Origin: UBA2336 sp036787955
GTDB taxonomy: Bacteria; Bacteroidota; Bacteroidia; Cytophagales; Cyclobacteriaceae
Assembly: GCA_036787955.1 (NCBI GenBank)
Contig: DAIQOI010000007.1
Coordinates: forward strand, 62,001-126,000
Direction of reading: 5' to 3'
Length of the DNA stretch: 64,000 bases
Shown here: positions 36,529 through 46,640 of the stretch, piece after piece
How the letters are laid out: each line of letters opens with the position of its first letter
Position numbering within the stretch: the stretch's first letter is position 1
The notes under the pieces: generated by a model
The model's database searches: none
What the model saw: the letters and a program-made list of their open reading frames with translations, nothing else
What the model was told of the DNA's origin: nothing
Made by a program: the position numbers and the translations under genes

Positions 36529-37575
36529 ATGTTCAGGCTGTTGATTCGTCCGCTTCTGTTTGTGCTGCCACCCGAAACAGCCCATCATTTTACCATGAAA
36601 GCACTGAAAATACTCTGCCGCATGCCCTTTGCAAGGCAACTGATTCGCAAAATTTATGCATACCACGATGCCTCATTGAAAAAGAAAATCCTGGGACTGG
36701 AGTTCGAAAATCCGGTAGGGCTGGCTGCGGGATTTGACAAGGATGCAAAATACCTGGATGAGTTGGCCTGCCTGGGCTTTGGCTTTATTGAAATCGGAAC
36801 ACTTACGCCCCTGCCCCAGCCGGGCAATGAAAAACCGCGGCTGTTTCGTTTACCAAAAGATAAGGCGCTCATTAACCGCATGGGCTTTAACAACGAAGGT
36901 GCTGCAGTGGCTGCCAACCGACTGAAGAAAAGAAAATCGAAAATTGTTATAGGTGGCAACATCGGTAAAAATAAAAGCACACCAAACGATCATGCCCTGA
37001 GCGATTACCTGCAATGCATAGATGTGTTGTATGATTATGTAGATTACTTTGTGGTAAATGTAAGTTCGCCCAATACACCGGGTTTGCGCGAACTGCAAGA
37101 CAAGGAGCCGCTCCGGAATTTGCTACAGGGCGTAAAGCAACATCTGCAGAAAACACCTGAACATAAACCGGTATTACTGAAAATTGCCCCTGATCTGAAT
37201 GAGGCACAACTGCTTGATATAATTGAAATACTGCGCGAAACAAAAACCGATGGGGTCATTGCCACCAACACCACACTTTCGCGCCATGGGTTGCTAACCT
37301 CGTCAGCAAAAGTCCAGCGCATGGGTGCAGGAGGATTGAGCGGAAAGCCGTTGCGCAACCGATCAACCGAAATTATCCGTTTTCTGCGGCAGCAGCTTGG
37401 GCCGCAGTACCCGATTATCGGTGTGGGCGGCATCATGACCCCGGAAGATGCGATGGAAAAATTACAGGCCGGGGCTGACCTGATTCAGCTGTACACAGGA
37501 TTTGTTTATGAGGGGCCGGGGTTTGTCAGACGGATAAATGAGGCGTTGGTAGCCCAGGGTAATTATTCCGGTTAG
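36529..37575 (+). CDS. pyrD: dihydroorotate dehydrogenase (quinone), class 2
   Basis: A 348-residue FMN enzyme that oxidises dihydroorotate to orotate with quinone, at the inner face of the membrane. The N-terminal amphipathic helix (about residues 1-45) is typical of class 2. FMN and substrate motifs include GLAAGFDKDAKY, NRMGFNNEGA, and the serine base in NVSSPNTPGLR; GVGGI and a C-terminal QLYTGFVYEGP complete the phosphate site. The next enzyme of the pathway, pyrF, is also in the window but 19 kb away. Confidence 0.94.
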   Translation: MFRLLIRPLLFVLPPETAHHFTMKALKILCRMPFARQLIRKIYAYHDASLKKKILGLEFENPVGLAAGFDKDAKYLDELACLGFGFIEIGTLTPLPQPGNEKPRLFRLPKDKALINRMGFNNEGAAVAANRLKKRKSKIVIGGNIGKNKSTPNDHALSDYLQCIDVLYDYVDYFVVNVSSPNTPGLRELQDKEPLRNLLQGVKQHLQKTPEHKPVLLKIAPDLNEAQLLDIIEILRETKTDGVIATNTTLSRHGLLTSSAKVQRMGAGGLSGKPLRNRSTEIIRFLRQQLGPQYPIIGVGGIMTPEDAMEKLQAGADLIQLYTGFVYEGPGFVRRINEALVAQGNYSG

Positions 37576-37599
37576 GTTTTCGCTAGTGGCACCGGTTTA

Positions 37600-38502
37600 T
37601 TAAAAATTCCGGATGGTGCTGATGTCGTGAAACCGGAATACCTTCATTTTTACACCGACCATAAATTCGTGCGTGGTAAAACGCGTGCCTACCGACTGGT
37701 TGGTGGGCAGTTCAAACACATAACCGAAGCGTACATGATCGCCCAGCTCAATGCCTGCCATGAAACCAAGCGTATTCAGGTTACGGCTAAACAGGGCCAG
37801 CGAATAGCTGTTGTCGGCAGTCATGGCCAGGCCCAGGTCATAGGAAATCGGGGCACTGGTTTCTCCGCGCACTAAAATCCAGGGCTTGAGTTTTATCCGA
37901 TAGCCCATCGGCAGCACACAGGCGCCCATAGCATAATAGTTCTGGTTATATAAGCCGGTGGCCAGCGAATCGGCATCGGTGGAACGCTTAAGCATTTTAG
38001 GTATGGCAACGCTGAGAAAAAATTTTTCGCTGCTCACCATGATACCCGAGCCAATTGTCGGACGCCACTCACTCTGGTTGCTGAACCGCGGATCATCGGG
38101 GTTGATGATAAGCCGGCTGTAATCGGTGCGGTAATTGACAAACCCGCCTTGCAATCCAAAGGACAGGCGAAGATTATTTTTTAACGGCACATGATAGCCG
38201 TAGGTAAACTGCATTTCGGTGGTTTGGTCGGACCCGATTTTATCCTGCAATGCAACAAGGCCAGCGCCCATGCGGTTGTCGGCCAGGGCAATGTGCCCGG
38301 TGGCATTCAGCGTTTCGGGGCTGCCGTCAAAGTTTGCCCATTGTTTGCGCCACGCTACCGAACCGCTGAAGTTGCCGGAAAAACCGGTATAAGCCGGATT
38401 AATCAAGATGGGTGTGGTGAGGTATTGCGAGTAGAGCGGATCCTGTTGCGCATATAGGGTAAGACAAAATGCGGAGAATAATAAAAAGATCAGCTTTTTC
38501 AT
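37600..38502 (-). CDS. PorP/SprF family type IX secretion outer-membrane protein
   Basis: 300 residues with a signal peptide (cleavage near TLYAQ). The N-terminal signature QQDPLYSQYLTTPILINPAY is diagnostic for PorP/SprF proteins, which form outer-membrane barrels that help export or anchor type IX cargo with gliding-type C-terminal domains. The large CHU_C-type protein gene is four bases upstream on the same strand, so this is the dedicated partner of that cargo. Confidence 0.92.
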   Translation of the reverse strand: MKKLIFLLFSAFCLTLYAQQDPLYSQYLTTPILINPAYTGFSGNFSGSVAWRKQWANFDGSPETLNATGHIALADNRMGAGLVALQDKIGSDQTTEMQFTYGYHVPLKNNLRLSFGLQGGFVNYRTDYSRLIINPDDPRFSNQSEWRPTIGSGIMVSSEKFFLSVAIPKMLKRSTDADSLATGLYNQNYYAMGACVLPMGYRIKLKPWILVRGETSAPISYDLGLAMTADNSYSLALFSRNLNTLGFMAGIELGDHVRFGYVFELPTNQSVGTRFTTHEFMVGVKMKVFRFHDISTIRNF

Positions 38503-38505
38503 GGT

Positions 38506-40878
38506 TTAGCGCTTTAAGGTGATGTAACCTGTGTATACTTTGCCCATGGCCAGTTCAATTTTGTAGAAGTAAGTTCCCCCAGGCAGTTCTTTGCCATCAG
38601 CCGAAAGCCCCGTAAATACGTTGGTTTGGTTATCGTAGTTTATGGCTTCAAACACCACCTGCCCCCACCGGTTAAAGATGCGCACGCGGTTGTTTTCTGA
38701 GCCTTCTACCACACCAATGTATTTGATCAACAGAAAGTCGTTGTAGCCATCGTTGTTCGGAGTTATGCCGTTGTAAACCACAATTTCGCCCACTATTTCG
38801 ATATCTATAACCTGTTGTACACACAATCCCTCCAGGTCGCACACCTCCAGTGTTATCCGGTCGGTACCGGTAAACGGGTTTCCGGTATAATCAATATGCA
38901 GGAAGTACGAAGCATCAATGCTGGCCGGCACACCGCGGGATGTGACGTTATTGATTACACGCATGGATGAAAAGTCAAGATTATCATCCGGATCGCTTAC
39001 TATGCGGGTAAGATCCATTTCCACTTTCCCTTCAATTTGTGTGGCCAGTGGGGTTGTATTGACTACCGGTGCAGCATTGGTTGGATTACCGCCACCGCAG
39101 GGCGGAGTAAGCACGGTTACCACCACGGGGTCTGAGGGCAGGCTCGGGCAGTTGGCACCTGTTGGTTTCACAATAAGAAAGAACACACCCGTTTGATTTA
39201 CGGTAATGGTTTGTGTGGTGGCTCCGTTGGACCACAGGTATTCAAAACCAGCGGGCCCGGTTAAGTCAACGGAGCCCGTTCCGCAAATGGTGGTGTTGCC
39301 GGCAACGGTAACCACCGGTTTAGGGGGTGCCGGAATAACCGTTAGGCTTACTGGCTCCGAGGCTTCACTCTGACAGGTTCCATCCCCTACCTGTACGGTA
39401 TAACTACCCGATTGGCTAGCCAGAATTTGCCGGGTGGCATCGGTTAGCGGGTTTCCGTCTTTAGCCCACGCATATTGCGCAAAGCCAGCCGGGGCAGATA
39501 AAAATACCGAGCTGCCTTCGCAGATGGCCAGGCTGCCGGAAGGATTAATGGTGGGTTTGGCAATTGTTACGATGGTGGCGGCCACCGTAACCCGGGCACT
39601 TTCGCAGTTGGTGGCCGGATCGTAAATGCTGACGTAATAATTTTTTGAGGCAGTCAATGAAGGTGTTGTAAACGGTGAGCCGGTGAACACCAGGTTATTT
39701 AAAATGGGGTCGTCATACCAACGGTATTCCTGGCTGCCTGTAGCACCGGTAGCCGTTAGGGTAACCGTTCCTTCGTTGCACCGGCTCACACCCGGAGCAA
39801 CCGGAGGTGAAGGTGGCGTGCATGTCGATACGGTAAAATTTTCAGTAGCCAGGTAACTCCACACTCCTTCAGAATCTTTTATCCGAATGCTTAGTGTATG
39901 GTTTCCTGTGGGTACACCCGTCATGTCCAAGGCAACAAGCTGATCGATGGTTGCGCCCGGCACTATGCCCGGAATGGGTATGGGCGTTCCCGTTCCCAAC
40001 GGGCTGTCTATATAATATTCTGCGGCCACAATCTGCCGATTAGCCAGGGTGGCAGTGTTCACTACATAAAAGGTTCGTACTTCGGCATGGCTCCACCGGT
40101 TTTTGTCATCGCGATAGCGAAAGCCTATTTTATTAAAGCCCGGAGGAAGTGTGCCCGGCAGGTTGATGGCAAATGAATTGTTTTGCGGACTGCCCGCGGT
40201 TATGGGCAACGCGGTATTATTTCCCGGGCCCAGATCGGTGTTGAAGAAGTATTCAACTCTTGTAATGCTGGTGGCCGGATCGGCAGTAACAGGGGGTATC
40301 ACATAAAAACTCTGTGCACCGGCATGTGTCCACCTGCCAAGATTATCGCGGAAGCGGAAACTGATAAGGTGAAAGCCTGGTGATAATGCTCCGATGTTTA
40401 TGTTCAGTACGGGAATGTTTACCGAATTGCCCGGGGTGAATGTAAAAGACGTGCCGTTTCCAAAACCCGGATCGGCATCAAAGAAATATTCAGCGGCCAC
40501 CAGGTTGCTGGCGGCCGGTATTGCCGGTATAATGTAAAACAATGTATGGCTGGGATGTGACCACCTTCCGTTATTTTGCCGCACCCGGAAACCAAGTACG
40601 TGAAAACCGGTGCTTAAGGAAGCGGTATTGATATTAAAATTAAAATTTACGTTGGCCGAAGGTGTTGGCACCGCAACGCTTGTTCCGTTTCCGTTTCCCG
40701 GATCGGTATCAATAAAGTATTCTGCGCGGTTAATGGTTTGGGTAAAGGCGGTTATGCTGAAAAAGCAGCACAGCATAAAAAGTCCATAGTTTTTTAGTCG
40801 AAGGTCGATAGACACCAGTCTGCTATGGTCTATCGACCTTCGACTTTTATTTGCCGACCTAAACGATGTTGTTTTCAT
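38506..40878 (-). CDS. large type IX secretion cargo with four repeats and gliding-type C-terminal domain
   Basis: A 790-residue secreted protein. After the signal region (around residues 33-48) come four repeats of about 75 residues, each opening with an EYF/EYY motif and a DPG/GNGT-like turn and ending near GRWSH...FYV. Three Ig-like modules of about 80 residues with a Cys pair follow (e.g. NTTICGTGSVDLTGP), then a CHU_C domain starting at NGITPNNDGYNDF and ending TYFYKIELAMGKVYTGYITL. CHU_C domains direct type IX export with a SprF partner, encoded next. The long N-terminus (about 30 residues before the signal helix) is encoded largely by an inverted repeat; the only later ATG, at 40776, would give a very short signal. 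Confidence 0.85.
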   Translation of the reverse strand: MKTTSFRSANKSRRSIDHSRLVSIDLRLKNYGLFMLCCFFSITAFTQTINRAEYFIDTDPGNGNGTSVAVPTPSANVNFNFNINTASLSTGFHVLGFRVRQNNGRWSHPSHTLFYIIPAIPAASNLVAAEYFFDADPGFGNGTSFTFTPGNSVNIPVLNINIGALSPGFHLISFRFRDNLGRWTHAGAQSFYVIPPVTADPATSITRVEYFFNTDLGPGNNTALPITAGSPQNNSFAINLPGTLPPGFNKIGFRYRDDKNRWSHAEVRTFYVVNTATLANRQIVAAEYYIDSPLGTGTPIPIPGIVPGATIDQLVALDMTGVPTGNHTLSIRIKDSEGVWSYLATENFTVSTCTPPSPPVAPGVSRCNEGTVTLTATGATGSQEYRWYDDPILNNLVFTGSPFTTPSLTASKNYYVSIYDPATNCESARVTVAATIVTIAKPTINPSGSLAICEGSSVFLSAPAGFAQYAWAKDGNPLTDATRQILASQSGSYTVQVGDGTCQSEASEPVSLTVIPAPPKPVVTVAGNTTICGTGSVDLTGPAGFEYLWSNGATTQTITVNQTGVFFLIVKPTGANCPSLPSDPVVVTVLTPPCGGGNPTNAAPVVNTTPLATQIEGKVEMDLTRIVSDPDDNLDFSSMRVINNVTSRGVPASIDASYFLHIDYTGNPFTGTDRITLEVCDLEGLCVQQVIDIEIVGEIVVYNGITPNNDGYNDFLLIKYIGVVEGSENNRVRIFNRWGQVVFEAINYDNQTNVFTGLSADGKELPGGTYFYKIELAMGKVYTGYITLKR
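40796..40845. repeat. 18-bp perfect inverted repeat inside the 5' coding region
   Basis: Arms of 18 bases (40796-40813 and 40828-40845, beginning AGTCGAAGGTCGATAGAC) are exact reverse complements around a 14-base loop. On the plus strand it ends in TTTTATTTG, like a terminator. The element lies between the annotated ATG and the signal-peptide codons of the large secreted protein. Confidence 0.85.
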
Positions 40879-40908
40879 AAGCACATTCCCGCTCAGTAAC
40901 CGTTCTTA

Positions 40909-42042
40909 TTAATTATTCACTTTTCCCTGTACCTGTACGTTGAGTGTGCCGTTGGGTGCGATGGTGGCGTTCTGAATATTAACAGCCGTTACCTGCGGAA
41001 TGGGCGGCATGGGTGATGTATCAAAACCGCTGCCGGGAGTGCCGCCTGACGGAAAGGGATAGCTGCCACCGTAGATGCCCACATCCGTGCCATCGGTGGC
41101 GTAGTTTTTTCCTGGCGAGCCGGCCTGCAGGCGGTAGTTGTAGGTAGTATTGTACGTATCGTTATTGGGCACGTTTTCAAACAAGGGATTGGTGCCTACA
41201 AGGTTGCCGCTGCCCGAATTGGACCCACCACCTGTACCGGTATACGTGGCTTCGAAAATATTTGTGGGACTGTAGGTAGAAGCTGAACCAATGGTGTTTT
41301 GAAGCGAGATATTTTTGTTAAACGTGCAGAACACCACCTCACTGGAAAATATATCACCGCTCGATCGTACAAAAATATTGTTGGTTATAATGGCATTCCA
41401 TACCTGGTATAAATTAGATGACCCCAGAAAAACATTGTGATCGATCAAAACCGTATTGCTGTTAAAATAGCCAACGCTACCCGTAATAATATTATTGGCG
41501 ATTAGGATATTAGTGGAAGAAGCAGCAGTTCTTGAAGTAGCATTGCCTAAAACACTGTAAACGATGTTATTGTATATAGTCCAACCTGTGGCTTGAAGAG
41601 CAGAAGATATATATAGATATATAGAGCCGCTTATCCGGTTTCGGAAAATCGTGATGTTGTTTGTTGCCAGTGTGCCGGTGCAATTGATATTTCCGCTAAT
41701 CAGGAAACCGGTTATTACAGAGCCGGAAGGATCGGTAGATCCATCACGAAACAAACTGATTTGATTTGCCCGGGTGGGCTGCCCAAACTGGTTGTTGGGT
41801 CCGTAGCCTGCACCTATTACAACCAACCGCTTACTGATGGTTAAAGTGCCATAATCGAAAGGTGAACCGTACACATAAAGGGTATCTCCTGGCGAAGAAG
41901 CATTGTGAGCAGCCACAAAAGAAGTGTTGCCTGTGCCGTTAAACTGAGCCGGCCGGGTAGGGTCGTTGCTAACCGTGCGTACAGTAGCCAATGCAGGTAA
42001 GTACAGCAGGATGATTAATGCGGGAATTGATAAGGTTTTCAT
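40909..42042 (-). CDS. secreted parallel beta-helix protein
   Basis: 377 residues with a signal peptide (MKTLSIPALIILLYLPALATV). The body has the Asn-rich strand periodicity of right-handed beta-helix proteins (NNITIFRNRISG, NILIANNIITGSV, NAIITNNIFVRSS). A C-terminal region ends ATIAPNGTLNVQVQGKVNN without a recognisable sorting domain. A longer start at 42087 overlaps the stop of the upstream small membrane protein as ATGA, so translational coupling with 15 extra residues is possible. It is 30 bases upstream of the large CHU_C protein gene and probably in one transcript. Confidence 0.75.
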   Translation of the reverse strand: MKTLSIPALIILLYLPALATVRTVSNDPTRPAQFNGTGNTSFVAAHNASSPGDTLYVYGSPFDYGTLTISKRLVVIGAGYGPNNQFGQPTRANQISLFRDGSTDPSGSVITGFLISGNINCTGTLATNNITIFRNRISGSIYLYISSALQATGWTIYNNIVYSVLGNATSRTAASSTNILIANNIITGSVGYFNSNTVLIDHNVFLGSSNLYQVWNAIITNNIFVRSSGDIFSSEVVFCTFNKNISLQNTIGSASTYSPTNIFEATYTGTGGGSNSGSGNLVGTNPLFENVPNNDTYNTTYNYRLQAGSPGKNYATDGTDVGIYGGSYPFPSGGTPGSGFDTSPMPPIPQVTAVNIQNATIAPNGTLNVQVQGKVNN

Positions 42043-42083
42043 ATAACTGTATTTTTTATTCGTAGTAAAATTTATAATCCTGT

Positions 42084-42437
42084 TCATAAGGAAAGGAAGG
42101 CACTACCTATGACCAGACAAACACCCACCACTTCGTGAAGTGTCTTGCGGTGGTTGGACTGGGTGAAATCAAATGTGATGGAATTTTTAGCCGATGCCCT
42201 TTTTTGTTTTCGCAGGGCATAAAAGCCCGTTGCAGTTAACCACAAGCCGCCAATCATCAACACACTGAACAGCAATTCGCTTGCCGGTGATAATACAGCG
42301 AGTTGCCCGGTCAGTGCCTCATGGGTAATGTGCGACTGTACCTGTGCCGGTGTATGCTCATTGAACAGGATGAAGCCCCCGGCTAACAAGGTGAGTAGTC
42401 CGGTTAGGATTAATAATAGTGGTAGCTTTTTGCACAT
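42084..42437 (-). CDS. small two-helix membrane protein
   Basis: 117 residues with an N-terminal hydrophobic helix (LPLLLILTGLLTLLAGGFI), a second around residues 58-74 (LLFSVLMIGGLWLTATGFY) and a third hydrophobic stretch at the C-terminus (VVGVCLVIGSAFLSL). No family recognised. It lies between the hybrid sensor gene and the beta-helix gene on the same strand. Confidence 0.55.
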   Translation of the reverse strand: MCKKLPLLLILTGLLTLLAGGFILFNEHTPAQVQSHITHEALTGQLAVLSPASELLFSVLMIGGLWLTATGFYALRKQKRASAKNSITFDFTQSNHRKTLHEVVGVCLVIGSAFLSL

Positions 42438-42571
42438 GCTTTGGGCCTTTTAACTTGAGCTCCAAAGTTCTGCTGGTCGCCCTAAATCCCGTTAATGGCC
42501 ATGTGACATTGCCTGACGGTACGGTTGTTTTGAGGGAATTTTGAGTTTCCGGATGATTTCTCCCCCTGTGT

Positions 42572-45500
42572 TCATCCGGTGTATTCACTTGGCAGCTGGC
42601 CGAACTCTTCCTTAAAGGCTTTGCTGAAATGGGAAAGGTTTTCGTATCCCACCTGGTAGGCCACCTGCGAAACCGGGGCGGCTTTTGCAGCAAGAAGCTG
42701 AGCTGCCCGTTGTAATTTTAATTTGCGGATAAATGCCGAAGGTGAAAGCCCGGTGATGGCCATCATTTTCCGGTAGCATTGTTCACGGCCCAGGTTAAGC
42801 TCGGAAGCTAACCGTTCAACCGAAAGCGAAGCATCGCCCATATTGGCTTCGACAAATGTTTTAGCCTTCATAATAAATTGCTCCGAAGCCGAAACCGCTT
42901 TTACCGGTGTGGCTTTTGTAAGCAGGTTAAGTTTGATGTGTTCCTGCAGTTTTTCACGAAGCCGCACCAGGTTTTGCACTTTAAAAATCAGTTCCTCTTT
43001 GTTGAAGGGCTTGATAAGGTAATCATCCGCCCCGGTTTGAAGGCCGGTAAGTTTATGTTCGTCAGCCGCTTTGGCCGTGAGCATGATGAACGGAATGTGG
43101 TTGGTATGCGGATCGTTTTTTATACGTTTACAAAATTCAAGGCCATCCATTTCGGGCATCATCAGGTCACTGATGATCATATCCGGAATTTCCTTCCGTG
43201 CTTTTTCTAATCCTTCTTTGCCGTGACGGGCTTCACTGTAACGATAAGTTGATCCCAAACAGCTTTTTATTAAAGTGCGGATGTCTTCATTGTCTTCCAC
43301 CAGTAAGAGCAAGGGCAGGTGTTCTATTTCACCGCTTTGGGTGGTTGCGGGTTGGTTTACGGGTTTGTCAGGTTTTTCAGTTTCCGCCACCACAGGCATG
43401 GTTGATGGTTGAAGGGGCAACGTAACGGTAAATACCGTTCCTTTTCCGGGCGTACTTTCCACATGGATGATGCCCCGCATCAGTTCTGTATACTCCTTAA
43501 CCAGTGCCAGGCCGATACCTGTGCCTTCGGCATGGCTGCTGTCGGAGGCTTCAACCTGGTAAAATCTGTCGAAAATATGTTCCAGTTTACTGGCGGGTAT
43601 GCCGCGGCCGGTATCTTCAACGGTAAATGAAAATTTATTTTCCTGAAATTGTGCCGATACCTTAACCTGTCCACCGGAAGGGGTGAACTTCATGGCATTG
43701 GAAATGAGGTTGATGAGGATGGTCTCAATTTTCTCCGCATCTCCGAGAACGTTGGGTAAGGGTTCGGTTAGCTGCCATTGAAAATTAATGTTGCGTGATT
43801 CGGCCAAACTGGTGAATTGTACTATTGCTGAACGGCACAACGCGGCAAGGTCCAATGGTTTTACATCCAGTTTAGCTTCGTTGGCATCGAGTTTGGCCAG
43901 GTCAAGCAACTGGTTAATTAGTTTCAGCAGCCGTTGTGCGTTGTTTTTAATGAGGTTAAGTTGCCGAACAGCTTCCTTATCGGTGGTTTTTTCCAGCAGT
44001 TGTTCGGCAGGGCCTTGTATTAAGGTTAAAGGTGTGCGGAACTCATGGGTGATGTTTGAGAAGAATTTGGTTTTCAGATGATCGAGTTCGCGAAGCGTTT
44101 GTTTTTCCTTCTGCTCCATGGCCAACTGGGCTTTCAGGCGTTCGCGGTTAACGATCTGTTTTCTGGCAAACCACAGCAGTGCGGTAAACAGCAAAGCATA
44201 TCCTGCATAAGCCCAGCTTGTTTTCCACCACGGTGGCAGGATGGTGACGGTAAGGGCTGCAGCATTTACATGCCAGATGCCATAGGCATCGCATGCCTGT
44301 AACTGCAGCACATACGTTCCCGGTGGAATATTCGTATACGAAGCAAACTGTCGGTTGTTGTTATAAATCCAGTCGTGATCAAAACCGGTTAGGCGATAGG
44401 CATAGAGGTGCTGTTCGGGTTGTTTGTAATCGAGTAAAGAAAATTCAAAGGAGAAGAAATTTTGGTTGTAATTAAGCACAATGGAATTACGGTAAGCCGG
44501 ATGAATGATGGCTTCATCATTTGGTAGCGGATTAGGATTATTGGCAGAGAGTTCAAACCGCGTAAGCAGAACAGGCGTGCTGGTAGTTTCAGGGACAGGT
44601 GTTAACAACGGAAGCGCATAAAGCCCCGATGGCAGGTTAAATATTACCCTGGTAGTGTTTATGAAATAAAAAGAGGGCACATCACCAAAGTCATAGATGC
44701 CTGTTTTTTTTGTTGTACCGTCCGGGTTAACAAGAAAATATCCTTTATCTGAAACAGTCAGCACGCCTTCGGGTGTAGTATAAATTTGTGATCCAATGGC
44801 ACCTGATAATATGGCAGGTTTATGGATTACAATTCCGTCCGTTGTCAGGGCATTCACTCCTTCCGAAGTTGCGGCCCATAATAACCCACTGTTATCAAAG
44901 CATAACCCCCTTACATAATTGCTGCTTAGGCCGCTATGGCTGTTGACAGATGTAGCCTTACCGGATATTTGGTTGATAATAAACAATCCCTGTGTTGCAG
45001 TGCCGGCGGCAAGATGGCTGCCGGCAATAGCAAGAGCCGTAACGCTGGTGGCGGGTACTATTTTATTTGAAATCTGCGTAAAAGTAAGGTGGTCGTCATT
45101 AAGCCGGCTCAGTCCGAAGGGCGTTCCTACCCATAACCGGTCGTCATCATCAGCAGCAAGTGCCATAACATCATTATGAGGCAAGGCAGCGGGATTACCG
45201 GGCTCACGCCTGTAATAGGTAATTTTTTGTGTGGACGGAGTAAATGCGGTGAGTCCGTTTTCGGTACCGAAATAAACGGTGCCATTTTTCAGTTCCCATA
45301 CTGCAGCCACCCGGTTGCCGCTTAGGGTTAGTTTTCCGGGTTTACCGGCATAGTGCAGATGAAAAAATTCGGGTGAGCCGGTTTTAAAAAGATATACTCC
45401 TTCAGCTTCAGATATGAGGCACGACCAGTTGCGAAGCCGGGTAATCCATTGAATTTTTTGTGGTATTTTAAAAGGAACAGGAAATTGCTGAACTTCTTTG

Positions 45501-46525
45501 GGAAAATCTACCTGATAGATACCCCGGGCATTGGTGCCGGCCCAAACCATACCGTTTTCGTCAAGGAAGAGTCCGGGCACTTCTTTGGCTTCTATGCCCA
45601 TCAGCCCACCCGGCCTGAAGTATTCATTTTTAAACTTACCGGTTTCTGTATCAAGAAAGGTTATACCACCACCCCAGGTGCTGATCCATAATTTATTATC
45701 ATAATCGGCAATTACATTCCAGATGGAGTTGTGGGGCAGACTTCCCGCATCGTCAGGAACATGCGTGTAGTGTTGCCATACTTTGGTTTGCGGATTGTAA
45801 CATACCAATCCCCCATAGGTTCCCAGCCAGATGTTTCCGTTCTGGTCAGCGGTAATACTACGTACTACGTTTGCTCGTTCATTAATAACAGGGTCATTGT
45901 GAGAAACAGTTAGCTGTTCAAATTTTTGCAAAGTGGCATCAAATTTACCGAAGCCATCACCATTTGTCCCCAACCATACCCACCTGTTATCTGAGAAGTA
46001 AATGGAAATAACATTGGAGTTAGGCAACGGCTTAAATTTTTCAACCGTGAATTGCTGCGGATGAATGCGATGGAGATTTTCTGAACCAACCCATACGGTG
46101 CCATCAGGTGCAAGCGACAAGGCTGAAAAACGTTTTACTTTCCGAAAATCCTCATCGCGTATGATATCGGCAAGCCTGTCTGATTTTCCGGTGGCGGGAT
46201 TAAAGCGGTTCAGTCCTGCATTCAGCGTACTGACCCACAGAAATCCCTGGTGGTCTTCAATTATTTCAATTATAAAAGAGTCGCTTAGCGAAGTACTGTC
46301 GGCCGGCTTGTGGGTGTAGGTGGTAAATGCATGACCATCGTACCGCACCAGGCCATTTGATGTACCAAACCACATAAATCCTTTGCTGTCCTGCAGAATA
46401 CTGTACACGGTACCGACAGGCCGGGGAAAATGACGGCTGAGGGAGCTTTGAGCATGTGCCGATAAGCAGGCAGGCATTAAGCAGATAATAAGAAAATAGC
46501 GCACAAACATTGATGACAAAGACAT
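42572..46525 (-). CDS. hybrid two-component system sensor/regulator (HTCS)
   Basis: A 1317-residue one-protein signalling system. After a signal peptide come two beta-propellers of Reg_prop repeats (e.g. GFMWFGTSNGLVRYDG, about residues 30-660), a Y_Y_Y domain, one membrane helix near residue 780 (WAYAGYALLFTALLW), a histidine kinase with H827 (NITHEFRTPL) and an ATPase domain (GTGIGLALV). A receiver domain with D1120 (ISDLMMPEMDG) and an AraC-type DNA-binding domain (HFSKAFKEEFGQLPSEY) complete it. HTCS proteins usually sense glycans outside and activate polysaccharide genes. No susC/susD pair is nearby, so its target may be the divergent 626-residue gene. Two other ATG/TTG starts are within 21 bases. 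Confidence 0.93.
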   Translation of the reverse strand: MSLSSMFVRYFLIICLMPACLSAHAQSSLSRHFPRPVGTVYSILQDSKGFMWFGTSNGLVRYDGHAFTTYTHKPADSTSLSDSFIIEIIEDHQGFLWVSTLNAGLNRFNPATGKSDRLADIIRDEDFRKVKRFSALSLAPDGTVWVGSENLHRIHPQQFTVEKFKPLPNSNVISIYFSDNRWVWLGTNGDGFGKFDATLQKFEQLTVSHNDPVINERANVVRSITADQNGNIWLGTYGGLVCYNPQTKVWQHYTHVPDDAGSLPHNSIWNVIADYDNKLWISTWGGGITFLDTETGKFKNEYFRPGGLMGIEAKEVPGLFLDENGMVWAGTNARGIYQVDFPKEVQQFPVPFKIPQKIQWITRLRNWSCLISEAEGVYLFKTGSPEFFHLHYAGKPGKLTLSGNRVAAVWELKNGTVYFGTENGLTAFTPSTQKITYYRREPGNPAALPHNDVMALAADDDDRLWVGTPFGLSRLNDDHLTFTQISNKIVPATSVTALAIAGSHLAAGTATQGLFIINQISGKATSVNSHSGLSSNYVRGLCFDNSGLLWAATSEGVNALTTDGIVIHKPAILSGAIGSQIYTTPEGVLTVSDKGYFLVNPDGTTKKTGIYDFGDVPSFYFINTTRVIFNLPSGLYALPLLTPVPETTSTPVLLTRFELSANNPNPLPNDEAIIHPAYRNSIVLNYNQNFFSFEFSLLDYKQPEQHLYAYRLTGFDHDWIYNNNRQFASYTNIPPGTYVLQLQACDAYGIWHVNAAALTVTILPPWWKTSWAYAGYALLFTALLWFARKQIVNRERLKAQLAMEQKEKQTLRELDHLKTKFFSNITHEFRTPLTLIQGPAEQLLEKTTDKEAVRQLNLIKNNAQRLLKLINQLLDLAKLDANEAKLDVKPLDLAALCRSAIVQFTSLAESRNINFQWQLTEPLPNVLGDAEKIETILINLISNAMKFTPSGGQVKVSAQFQENKFSFTVEDTGRGIPASKLEHIFDRFYQVEASDSSHAEGTGIGLALVKEYTELMRGIIHVESTPGKGTVFTVTLPLQPSTMPVVAETEKPDKPVNQPATTQSGEIEHLPLLLLVEDNEDIRTLIKSCLGSTYRYSEARHGKEGLEKARKEIPDMIISDLMMPEMDGLEFCKRIKNDPHTNHIPFIMLTAKAADEHKLTGLQTGADDYLIKPFNKEELIFKVQNLVRLREKLQEHIKLNLLTKATPVKAVSASEQFIMKAKTFVEANMGDASLSVERLASELNLGREQCYRKMMAITGLSPSAFIRKLKLQRAAQLLAAKAAPVSQVAYQVGYENLSHFSKAFKEEFGQLPSEYTG

Positions 46526-46640
46526 TAACAAGTTAAAAAGAAATCAGTTGAATGGCCAATGCAACCTCTACGGTAAACTATGTTACCCTGACGTTATCAG
46601 CACTTCAGCAGAATATTGAAATTTGTAATCCAACCATTGA

